Origin: Saccharomycopsis fibuligera x Saccharomycopsis cf. fibuligera
Lineage: Eukaryota; Ascomycota; Saccharomycetes; Ascoideales; Saccharomycopsidaceae
Reading direction: 5' to 3'
Assembly (NCBI GenBank): GCA_001936135.1
Contig: CP012814.1
Coordinates: 1,116,001 to 1,180,000 of the forward strand
DNA length: 64,000 bases
Part shown: one piece after another, positions 41,146-51,300 of the stretch
Layout: each line of letters opens with the position of its first letter
Numbering within the stretch: the first letter of the stretch is position 1
Notes under the pieces: model-generated
Seen by the model: only the letters and a program-made list of their open reading frames with translations
Told to the model about the DNA's origin: nothing
Database searches by the model: none
Program-made: the position numbers and the translations under genes

Positions 41146-42327
41146 GTTTCTGTTTTGCTATTTTTTGGTCGCTAATTTTCTTTTATTATTTTTTTTTCTA
41201 ATTTTTTTGGTTTAAACTTGGGCCTATTAATTTTTGTTTGATTTCACTTTATTTTCATTCTATAAAAATCATAATCATAATGTATAGACATACTTTTCGT
41301 TTATGCGTTTCGTAATTCGAAATATATATACACCTACATAAATTTATCTGTTTCTTACATAAAGCTTTCATATTTATACAACTACACAATATTATTCTAA
41401 TTTTGGGCTTTATTTCTTAGTGTTATAATTGTAGAATGTTGTTTTTATAAAAAAAATGCCATGTGTTTGATCTGCACTAAACTAGCTGTAGTTCGGTATA
41501 TACAGGACACAAGTCACTTGTTCATTTGCTGATGTTGGTCCAGCTTTTTTATGAAGTATGCAAATTATTTATTAATCCAACTTGTATCATAAAAAGTACA
41601 ATAATCACAGCAAAAACTCTATGCCAATGTTTAGGTAAAATTAGCTTTTCCTATTCTCTTCTATCTGGCTCTATGTTACTATCTTTATCACTAAACAATA
41701 TTGCATGTATCACGGCAGGCCGACACTGGAATGTGATGCTAGTAGTCAGTGGGTTGAGACACAACTCATTGGCTCTGCAGTGAAAAACAAAAAAATTGAC
41801 TTGTTTGTGGCAGTTTCGTGTGCATGTTTGTGCTCTTTTTGAACATGGTGTCGGGTAGAGAGATCTTCAAAACATTCAAAAAAGCCGCGGATCTGGAATT
41901 TATATCTAACCAGCTGTCACTGTTTATTCTCTTTAATAATTTATAACAGAAATTTTTTTATTTTCCTTTTGTTCTTCTCTAAACATGTTGCTCTTTCAAA
42001 TTTTTGATTATAGTTGAATTATTGGGTGGTGTAACCATCTATATTTAAACGTAAATTATATACTAGATGGTGCTTAGTAGAGAAATCTAGCTTGTGTGCC
42101 AAAAAAGTCCACTTAAACTCGTTAGCGCACATTCAATAGAATTTATCATCTCCCAAACTTTTTACAGTCGCATGAAAAAAAATAAAATAAAGAAAGATCC
42201 TTATATTCTGTATCATGTATTTATACTAAATTCATTTACTTGAGAAAAGGTATTAAACTGCAAAAATCGAAAACGGTGTTAAACTGAGAAAACAACAAAG
42301 ACACAAACTTGCAAAAATAACCAAATT
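41146..42327. other. Convergent intergenic region
   Basis: 1.2 kb between the 3' ends of the F-box gene (+) and the GH72 gene (-). AT-rich. A short ORF at 41526-41783 has no recognisable content. Confidence 0.5.
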
Positions 42328-42422
42328 TTATTTTGGTGCTGGTGATTGGCTAAAAAATTGTTCTGGTTAATATCTGCTTTTCAAATCAAAAGAAGTGCAA
42401 AAAGACTGATAAAGAGATAGAC

Positions 42423-44094
42423 TTACCTACCTTCGTTTTTAAACAAAAAACTAAAAAGACCTCCCTTCTTTTCATTAATGGACTTTCCTTGTTTTAACTT
42501 TTCACTCATTTGCTTGCCCCTTTTCGGATGATTGGTAATTTTTATTTTTTCTCCTTCTAAATACGGCTTTTGATTCACATCATAAATTTTGTAATTTGTA
42601 TGTAGATCTTTTTCTGAAATTGGAACAAATCTGCCTTTTTTGCCAACAATTCCGGTATTCACTAACGATCTGACTTCTTGTAAGTCAGGAACTTCGGCTT
42701 GTGTAACAATATTATCATATAAAGGTTCACAATCAGTGGAGGTTGTACTAACCTTTGAAGATTTGAATAGTCCACTACCAGAACTGCCACCGCTCTCTTT
42801 TTCAATAAGGCTACTATCGTATGATACTGCCAGGTTACTAAATGCTTCTTTTAAAGCAACAAAATCCTGTCTTAAATGGACATTGCCTTCAGCATCGTAT
42901 TCAATTAGCCCATAATTGTTCTCTTCTTGATGAAATTCGTACACCAAACCACCAGAAAAAACACCTGTCATTTCTTCAGAATAGATGGCCTCTACTTCCT
43001 GAAATTTACGAGGCATAACTTCATTGCATCCGTATTCCGAGAAAAATATTGGTTTAGTATAGTCTTGGTAGTCTTTGATAAGAATATCATATCCACTTGT
43101 TTGTATGTTTTGATTACCACACCCTAAATGAATTAGTAATTTAAGAACTGACGTTAACATCATGATTATAAAGACTCATAAGTTTCAACATACACTGATA
43201 AGAATTAACTCCATAAAAATCAATTGAAGAATCACCTGTACCGTCATCACACTGAAGATACTTTGGTAACGAAGTACGGAACGACAAATCATCCGCAGCT
43301 GAATACCCTATTGGAACAGCTCTTGGCCCATGGGAGGCCATATAGCTTTTCATGTCACGTACTAGTGCTTTAATAAATACTGGCGAAACCTAAATAAGTT
43401 GTTGAAGGTTAGTGATTGTTACCGACTTTCCCAGATAAGGCAAAATACATACTTTAGCCGATTTCCGATCATTAACAACTTCATTACCTGCAAAAAATGC
43501 TAAGGTATTATTATAATGTGAGAACTCTTGGAGAACTTTGAAGACGTGCTGGAGGTACAAGTCATTATAAGTAGTCCAAGGTTCATATCTGTTAAGGTGC
43601 TGGTTTTCTAATGGTGAATTGACGTCCAACACTAAATAGATTCCTGCGATAGCTAAAAGGGTCATGCACTTATCATGATCAAGATCAGGATTGATAGAGT
43701 ATACGCGGATTGTCTTCCAAAGTTAGATTCCAAGCTCTAAAGGCAGTATAAGTAAAAATGTAAAGCAATGCTTAGCACTCACATTTATCCCCAAGTTTTG
43801 AAAAAGCAATATATCCCTAGAGCATGTTTCAACATCTGATAAAGGATCTCTATCATGACAAACACCAGAGGAACCCCCAGGCTGGTAATCAACACCCTTA
43901 ATGAAAAACTATGAAATCGGTTAATGAAAATGGTCCATATAAGCTATGATAAAAAAATTTAAAAAGTATTAACTTACAGGTTGACCCGTATATGTATTTA
44001 TAAAATGTCTTCCACGAATCTCTATCGGATCGACAAAGGCACTAGCTCGTAGCACATTGATAAAAAGTAGTATAGACAGTGTCCAAGCTTTCAT
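42423..44094 (-). CDS. GH72 beta-1,3-glucanosyltransferase (Gas/Phr family), four introns
   Basis: Five exons join in frame: 44094-43978, 43908-43783, 43713-43453, 43389-43194 and 43123-42423, for 466 residues. The signal peptide (MKAWTLSILLFINVLRASA) is followed by a GH72 domain with VDYQPGGSS, YLVLDVNSP, acid/base Glu159 in FFAGNEVVND, IGYSAADD and nucleophile Glu263 in PIFFSEYGCNE. Such enzymes elongate cell-wall beta-1,3-glucan. The C-terminal part is Lys-rich and lacks a Cys-rich X8 domain and a GPI signal, unlike most Gas proteins. Four introns of 62-70 nt are many for this lineage. A possible fifth intron (42350-42426) would replace the last codon and add QSPAPK. Exon borders are from consensus and homology. 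Confidence 0.85.
43124..43193 (-). other. GH72 gene intron 4
   Basis: 70 nt; donor GTATGT, branch TTACTAAT, acceptor TTTAG. Splits a Trp codon and restores NSYQWCGNQ, the family's conserved Y-x-W-C segment. Confidence 0.87.
43390..43451 (-). other. GH72 gene intron 3
   Basis: 62 nt; donor GTATGT, branch CACTAAC, acceptor TTTAG. Joins NDRKSAK to VSPVFIKAL. Confidence 0.87.
43714..43782 (-). other. GH72 gene intron 2
   Basis: 69 nt; donor GTGAGT, branch TCTAAC, acceptor GAAG. Joins NLGIN to TIRVYSINP, exactly as GH72 homology requires. Confidence 0.85.
43909..43977 (-). other. GH72 gene intron 1
   Basis: 69 nt; donor GTAAGT, branch ATTAAC, acceptor CATAG. Joins TGQP to FFIKGVDYQ. Confidence 0.85.
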
Positions 44095-44408
44095 GGCGCC
44101 AATTCCCAATATTAGAGCTTGCAGACTCAAAGACTCATTGAAAACAGAAAAAACAGTACCAAACAGTAGTGGCGGCAATGAAATAAATGAAGATTATAAA
44201 AAAATGAGAGTTTCCATTTGTGGCATGTTGACCTCGCTGCATTATTTTGCTTATGTAATCGAAGTGCAGTAGCGGAAAAAAAAAATAAAGGTCAAAAAAA
44301 TAGAAATGGCGATGGACCTCTCTCAATGCAGAAGATGCGCTACTTTCAAATAGATACTGCGACTTTAGGATACGTTTGACTAAGCAACTGTCTTTTTTTG
44401 AGCCAAAG
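44095..44408. promoter_or_regulatory. Divergent promoter, GH72 gene / PRP4
   Basis: 314 bp between divergent start codons. No motif I can name with confidence. Confidence 0.4.
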
Positions 44409-45914
44409 ATGAATATTGGCTTGAGTCTTCCTTCTTCACTCGAGAGCTCTGTACTTGCGAACGCTCCTTCCTTGGATGAAGATGTGAGGCTTTTGTTGAG
44501 AAAACTTGGAGAGCCAGTAACGTATTTCGGAGAAGATAAAGCTGACAGAAGAGCCAGGTTGATAAAATTACTAACTAGAATAGAAAATGAAAAACTTTTA
44601 CAAGATTCATTAAGCCAGGCTAATGACATAACAATACAAGACGGTGGAGGGACAGAAGGCGAGACTCAGGATGACGAAATGGAAGATGATGAAGATGAAG
44701 AGTTTTGGACTCCAGGCCCCGAAGATCTAGTTGATATAAGGCTCAAATTATCAAACTACTCAATAAAAAAAGCAAAAAAGCGCATAATAAGGCAGCAAAA
44801 TGAAGCACATGCCGAATTAATTGATACGTTGAAATATAGAAGGCTCGTCAATAAAGAAATTTCCAAGTTTGATTTGGTTGGGTCGAATTTAATGTCTACT
44901 AGAGCTGTATCAGTATCAAGATTCTCACCCAGTGGATCCAAGATAGCTACTGGTAGCTGGTTTGGTGATTTAAAAATATTGGATATTGAAACTTTGGAAC
45001 CAGATGAATCAATTTCTGCACCAGTGAAGAAATATCAAGCCCAAGTACACAATAAATTAACAGGGCTTGATTGGCACCCAAAGGCAGATATTAGCAATTC
45101 GTCAAAAACGCTAAACTTGGTCTCGGCAAATTCCAACAATAATTCAATACAGCTTTGGTCTCTAGATAAGCAAGAACCCTTGTGTTCGCTTTCAGGGCAT
45201 GAAGGTAGAATTGCAAACACAAAATTCCATCCTTGTGGGGATTATATTGCTTCTTCATCGTACGACAAGACATGGAGGTTTTGGGACATAGAAAAACAGA
45301 AAGAACTCTATTTGCAAGAAGGTCATTCAAAGGAAGTTCATGCATTATCTTTTCAGAAAGACGGTGCTCTTTTAGCCTCTGGTGGGCTAGACGCCATAGG
45401 AAATATTTGGGATCTAAGAACAGGTAAGGTAATAATGTCTTTGCTTGGTCACATTAAGGAAATTATGGCTATTGACTGGTCTGACAATGGGTATCAGGTA
45501 GCTACAGGTAGCAAAGATTGCTCAATCAAGATATGGGATTTGCGATATACATCAAATAAAGCTAATAACACCGGCTACAATGAGTACATATATAATGACA
45601 GTCCGCTATTTACAATTCCTGCTCATACTAAACTTATCTCAGACTTAACTTTTTTCCATGGTGGCAGCAGTATGGCCAAGTACTTGAATGCTAATGATAG
45701 CCGTATCGATGGAAGCTCCAGCTTTTTGTTGAGCAGCTCGTACGATGGCACTCTAAAAATCTGGTCTGCTGACAACTGGATTAAAGTGAAAACTTTAAAA
45801 GGTCACACTGACAACAAAATAATGAGTTGCGATATTAGTCCTATTGGCGATAAGATAGTGTCTAGTGGATGGGACAGATCAGTTAAACTTTGGTCTAATC
45901 TGGACTTTTTCTAA
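44409..45914 (+). CDS. PRP4: U4/U6 snRNP splicing factor Prp4
   Basis: A 501-residue WD40 protein of the U4/U6.U5 tri-snRNP, partner of Prp3. The N-terminal SFM motif is clear (DEDVRLLLRKLGEPVTYFGE, about residues 24-43). An acidic stretch (DDEMEDDEDEEFWTP) and a helical segment follow, then seven WD40 repeats, for example GHEGRIANTKFHPCGDYIAS with YDKTWRFWD, and GHTDNKIMSCD with SSGWDRSVKLW at the end. The order and text match yeast Prp4 (465 residues). The start is the ATG at 44409; the open frame extends upstream from a TTG only. Confidence 0.97.
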   Translation: MNIGLSLPSSLESSVLANAPSLDEDVRLLLRKLGEPVTYFGEDKADRRARLIKLLTRIENEKLLQDSLSQANDITIQDGGGTEGETQDDEMEDDEDEEFWTPGPEDLVDIRLKLSNYSIKKAKKRIIRQQNEAHAELIDTLKYRRLVNKEISKFDLVGSNLMSTRAVSVSRFSPSGSKIATGSWFGDLKILDIETLEPDESISAPVKKYQAQVHNKLTGLDWHPKADISNSSKTLNLVSANSNNNSIQLWSLDKQEPLCSLSGHEGRIANTKFHPCGDYIASSSYDKTWRFWDIEKQKELYLQEGHSKEVHALSFQKDGALLASGGLDAIGNIWDLRTGKVIMSLLGHIKEIMAIDWSDNGYQVATGSKDCSIKIWDLRYTSNKANNTGYNEYIYNDSPLFTIPAHTKLISDLTFFHGGSSMAKYLNANDSRIDGSSSFLLSSSYDGTLKIWSADNWIKVKTLKGHTDNKIMSCDISPIGDKIVSSGWDRSVKLWSNLDFF

Positions 45915-46044
45915 ACTTAATATAAGCTTTCTCGAAACTGTCTGTATGTATTATAGCCAAAAAAAAACAAAAAAAAAAAAAATTAAATAAATTTAAAAAA
46001 CTTTTTTAGCGTTTATTAAAGAAAAGTTTAGGTAACTATACTTA

Positions 46045-47982
46045 TTATTGAGAATTAACGATAGTCAACAAAGTTTTCCATCCTGGACGCTCAAACAACT
46101 CAAAACACTCGTTCACATCATGCGTGATAGCTATTTTAGCAACAAGTTTCTCTTCATCTTTTGATAAGATTTCCAAGCTGAACAAATAACTCAACAAATG
46201 GAAATCAGATAAAAGTATAACCAATTCTCCAATATTGGTGTCATCGTATCTTTTACTAAGATTTAAGTGACGTGCCAACTCGAATAGATCCTGTGAAACA
46301 CCAATAAATTGACGGTTTTCAATAGAAAATGGTTTTGACGAAACAAATTGAGGGGTAGGATTTTGTGGAAAACCGTGAGTTAGTGTCACTAACAAATAGT
46401 CATTAGGAAATGCAGGTTTTGCATTTTCTTTAACAACAATATTATATTGATTTCTCTTTTTGTAGAAAATGTCCGGTACGTAACGAGTGTGCGTCTTTTC
46501 ATTAATGTACACCATAGACGGATGAGTAGATCCACTAATCAAATCTGCTTTAGCCAATGCTTCAGCCGAAGCACTGACTTGATAACTTGCCACTTCAATT
46601 TCTTGATTCAAATTACCAGAAATAACGCAAGTAACGAATTTTGAAGAATAAATGCCACTTGCTGAATGTTTTGTAAAATTTGGGTATTTGATTTGCTGTT
46701 GAGCAGCGAATATTACTTCAAGAGACGATAAAAAGTAAGAGTCCTTATGTCTTTTGCAAACAACAGTGCCATCACCATGACCTGCATCAAGCAAGTCTGT
46801 GAACACGACGCCGACTTTTGATAAACCGCATGCATTTGCCACTTTATCAATGTCTTTTTCATTTTCCCAAGGTAAACTTAATGTGATTCCATCTAATTCA
46901 TCGTGCTGCGGAGGTTCATATATAGCCTCTACCACTGCCTTGATGCCCAATGGCACTAATGGATATTCTTCATACCGTCCATAAAGGTACCCTATTCTTT
47001 GTGTGCCAGTTTCTCTCCATGTGTCAATAAATGAGTTGATAATTGATGAGTCAGCAAACTCAACATGATCCACCATACGGAAATCCTGTGGCTGCAATGT
47101 AACCGCTGAAGGTTGACACTTCGAGCAAATACCTTCAGGCCAAGGTTTATGGCCACCAGTACATTTCTTTGCTACTTCAAAAGATTCTTCTTTAAGAGGC
47201 GGGATATATGATGTGCCGGTTTGCTTATTGGTTGCTTGGTTAAGTTCATTTAGGTGTGCATGGAAAGACTTATGTTTGATGCCATTTTGTTGCAAATAAT
47301 CTTTGTCCCATGGGGGCAAAGGAGAACAATATTCGCACATACCTTGATCTGAGTGACGACATAAGGAAGTTCTTTTTCTGGTGATTAAGCCCTGTTGAGT
47401 ATCAAGAGTGTCGTCAACGCTAAGCTGTTTGATTTTCTTGGGCTCTGTCGTAGGAATAGATGTAGTGGCGGCAAAAGGTGCAGGCTGAATTCCACTGGAT
47501 TGTGAATTCTCGGTAACAGTTTCGCTGGAACTGTCTGCATAAGTTATAAACAACATGTCACCATGTCTAACTTGGTTAGTAATCACCTTGGGGTTTGTTT
47601 TATGTCTAAAAGAATACCAATACTCACTTTAAATTTAACTCAGCTGGAGTTCTGCCAACCAAGTTTTCAACAGGCTCGCCAGGAGTAGATGGTTGATTTG
47701 CCACCTTCACAGAACTGATGTCTATACTTTTCAATGATTTGAATAGCTTGTACTTGTTAGTATCCCTTTGCGCTTAATCAACGTGTCAATTCCATTGCAA
47801 TCACCACAACCTAGTTTAATACTTACTTCTTCGAGGACCAATTTGAAGTCCTGATTTGCATCAGCGGTCACTCTGAACATCCCATCTTTGGATCTGAATC
47901 TGAGAATCTAAAAGTTACACGTTAGTCAACTTGAGCTAAAACAAAGTTATACAAAGTCTCATTGAGTTCGTTGACGTACCAT
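46045..47982 (-). CDS. NPL4: Npl4, Cdc48 cofactor, three introns
   Basis: A 574-residue partner of Ufd1 that delivers ubiquitylated proteins to the Cdc48 segregase in ER-associated degradation. Exons are 47982-47980 (only the ATG), 47907-47827, 47746-47628 and 47566-46045. Spliced, the N-terminus reads M-ILRFRSKDGMFRVTADANQ, a UBX-like domain, and exon 3 to 4 gives AELNLKHGDMLFITY, as in yeast Npl4 (LGLKHGDMLIL). The zinc-finger part has LCRHSDQGMCEYCSPLPPWD and KPWPEGICSKCQPS. The MPN-like domain shows FRMVDHVEF, KAVVEAIYEPPQHDE, FTDLLDAGHGDG, FVTCVISGN and LISGSTHPSMVYIN. Length is close to the 580 of yeast. Without the introns the protein would lack its UBX-like domain. Confidence 0.95.
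47567..47627 (-). other. NPL4 intron 3
   Basis: 61 nt; donor GTGAGT, branch TTACTAAC, acceptor TTAG. Splits the Lys codon of LNLKHGDM. Confidence 0.9.
47747..47826 (-). other. NPL4 intron 2
   Basis: 80 nt; donor GTAAGT, branch TACTAAC, acceptor CAAG. A nearer AG would add Tyr-Lys in frame but sits too close to the branch site. Confidence 0.8.
47908..47979 (-). other. NPL4 intron 1, directly after the start codon
   Basis: 72 nt; donor GTACGT right after ATG, branch GACTAAC, acceptor TTTTAG. The first coding exon is just the start codon. Confidence 0.87.
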
Positions 47983-48304
47983 TTTGCTGCAATTAGTCTT
48001 AGTTCTTAGGCAATTGTCCCTGAATAGCCCCAATTACTATCTGTCTCTATTGCTCTGCTTGTTGTGGTTTGCCATCAATTGGCGATTCTTGTCAACTATC
48101 GCTAAGCACCAGAATAGTGTGCAGGGTAATGCACGGCCCATCTCATCGCTTTAGCACTCCAGAAAAAAAAAAAATTTTTTTTCTCTTTTAGTATGCATAA
48201 CGACATGAGCGAAAGAGTATAACGATCTTATAGGCGAGTATTCCCGTTTATACTAAGTCTACCCTCATTCTACACCAATTACAAGAAATTTCAGTCTAGC
48301 AAAG
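47983..48304. promoter_or_regulatory. Divergent promoter NPL4 / MDN1 with PAC and RRPE sites
   Basis: 322 bp. 48140-48149 on the minus strand reads GCGATGAGAT, a perfect PAC site. 48170-48178 reads AAAAATTTT, an RRPE core within an A/T tract. Both lie about 130-165 bp before the MDN1 ATG and 20 bp apart, the arrangement typical of ribosome-biogenesis genes. TTTGCCATC at 48068-48076 differs by one base from a proteasome-type (Rpn4) element and could serve NPL4. Confidence 0.65.
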
Positions 48305-51300
48305 ATGGAGAATACTCTAGTGCTTAAATGGAACGTCGTGGTGCAAAGGCTTCAGCTGTATAATGGCTCTGTGCACGAATCCAGCCAGCCCCATTTGCAG
48401 TTGCCGACGCCTGGCGACTTCCCATCTCTATCTGAATACTTAGATCACTTGGCTATAATATCGTTAGATCCAACCTATTCTTCTGCCATATTATACACTT
48501 TCAATGAACTTTACCTCGATATTATTGCTAGGTTAGTTACGATCACCAGTCTTGAGCAGTCGTTCAAAAAGCAAAAGAGCATTGACAGCTCTTTCAAGGA
48601 TGGTATTTTTGTCTTGTACTCATTGGCAAAAAACATATCCATCTTCAACCCGAGCTCGTCCTCCAGCACAAATGCTTTGGTAGGTGAATTCTTGTCTGCG
48701 CACAATTTTCTTATAGATCAGAGTTTTCATGAAGATCAGGCCGAGCTAAACTTGATTTTAGTTAGCTTTTACAGACTTTTAAATCATTCAAATTCTTTCA
48801 GTCAATTTATCAGTTTAAAGTCATTAGATACAATAATAAAGGGAAGCGGATCATCAGTAATCAATAGATACATGGCTATCCTTATATTAGTTAAAGTGAT
48901 GAGCTATTCAACCCAGAAAAGATCTGAACTTATAGACCAATACATTCATGACAAATCTTTTTTGAAAGGCCAGTTCGAAATGTATCAAGACTTTGACTAT
49001 CTCTTTTTGGCATTATACGAGGCCAAGAGAAAATCAAACTTTTTATCGTTTCAAAAATCATCCCAAGCCATCTCCTCAAGTGCTTCTGATATTAACGACA
49101 TAGTTGTGAAACAATCAGATCTTAGTTCTTCAATTAAGCTAGTTTATGGCGTGTTGATTCCAAGTTTAGGATCATCCACAGAACCCAAGGTCTCAGAATC
49201 AAGTTTTAATAAATTTGTGTCAATAGAATCTTCCATAACCACATTGGTTAAATTAACAAATAAGCTTTTGGTGGGCCAGCCAATCATTCTTTATGGTGCT
49301 AGTGGATCTGGGAAATCTCTTCTTTTAAACCATTTACATAGTTTGATCAAGTCCAATGATAATGAACTAGTAACTTTGCATCTTAATGACCAAACTGATA
49401 TTAAATTATTGTTGGGGACTTATGTTTCCTCGCACGAGCCTGGAAAGTTTATTTGGAAAGACGGTGTTTTGACCAGCGCTGTCAAAAACGGCAAATGGTT
49501 GGTTATTGAGGACATAGATAATGCCAAAAACGAAATTTTGAGTATTTTCATTGGCTTAATCGAAAGTAATGCTTTGATCATCAATGGTAATGAAAAGATA
49601 CCAATAAAAAATGGATTTCAAATTATAGGTACTATTAGCATGGATGACAACGACAAATTATTGAAATCTGTTAACGACTCACTAAAGGGCGAAAATTTAG
49701 CAGAGTTAGATCAGTTCAGATTTTGGCAGCAATATCTATTTGAAAACGCTGTTGATAATAAGAATGAAAATGATTTGAAAAACACTAATGGGCTTCCTGA
49801 TTTAATTTCTTTGAATAAGTTTGATACCGTTTCCCACAGTGCTCCAACCCCTAATGAATTATTGTCAATATTAGCAACCAAGTATCCTGAGCTTGCCCGT
49901 AATTTGCCAAATAATATTTTATGGCAAAAACTCATTTCTTTATTTTATTATATGAAGTTCAGAATCTTTTCCAGAAAGTCTTTTGTTGCAATGAACAATG
50001 GTTTGAGTTTGAAGAAAATTGACAATTTTGAATTAATAAGATTGGCTAGCAGAATTGATTTACTTTTTAAACACAACAACAATCTTCACACAGATTTTGA
50101 TGACTTGTTGGAGAAAATATTTTTTGAAGCTATTGATATTTTTACTTCTGGATTGCAAAACGATAAAATTAAAAATTTTCTCATCAACAAGATTGGTCTC
50201 TTTTTGGAAGTTCCATCCAGCAAAATTAACTTTTACGCAAACGCCGACAGCAACAAGTACGCCCCCGAATTGAAGATTTTTCAAAATGAAATAATGATTG
50301 GCAGAAATAAGTTGCTTATTGAAGAAATTAACGAAAAATATGCATCTGAAATGGAAGATAAAAAAGTTTTGACGAATTTTGCGCTCACGAATCACTCTTT
50401 GCAACTTTTGGAAAAAATTTCTATTAGTGTCAACCTTTTTGAACCAGTATTGTTGCTGGGTGAAACTGGGTGTGGTAAAACTACCATTGTTCAAAATTTG
50501 GCCAAATTATTCAATAAAAAGCTTGTGGTGCTTAATTTGTCTCAGGAAACCGAATCAAATGATTTGATTGGTGGGTATAAACCAATTCTCAACAAGCAAA
50601 AATCACTTATTATTCCAGTTCATAACAAATTTTTAGAATTGTTCAGTCAAACTTTCAATTTATTGAAGAATGATAAATTCTTGAAGATATTGAATAAAGA
50701 GTTCAAAAATGAGTCTTTCGGTAATGTTATCAAGTTATGGAGAAAAGCTGTTACTATGGCTTATGACTATATAAAGAAGCAAAAGGAGAAAATGAGCAGT
50801 TTTTATGATGACACCAACGATAATGATAATGTTAAAGCCAAAAAGAAAAGAAAGTTGAACGACAAATTGAGTCTACTCACGGATTGGCAGTCCTTTGAAC
50901 AAGATATTTTGCAATTTCAAGTACAATACCAAAAAGCATCACAAGCAGTAAATTCGTTGCAGTTTGATTTTGTTGACGGATCCTTGGTCAAAGCTATTAA
51001 AAATGGTGATTGGGTACTTTTGGATGAAGTTAATCTTGCTTCACCCGAAACATTAGAGAACATTTCTGACTTGTTGAGTAATGACCCATTGCACAGAAAA
51101 TTGTTGTTGACAGAAAAGGCATCCGAAGAAAATGATAATGAAGTGGTCATTGCAAACAAAGAATTTAGATTATTTGCTTGTATGAATCCATCTACTGATG
51201 TTGGTAAGAAAAATTTGCCGGACAACATTAGATCCAAATTCAACGAAATTTTTGTCGATAGTCCTGACAAAAACAGAAATGATTTGAGAACTATTGTCCA

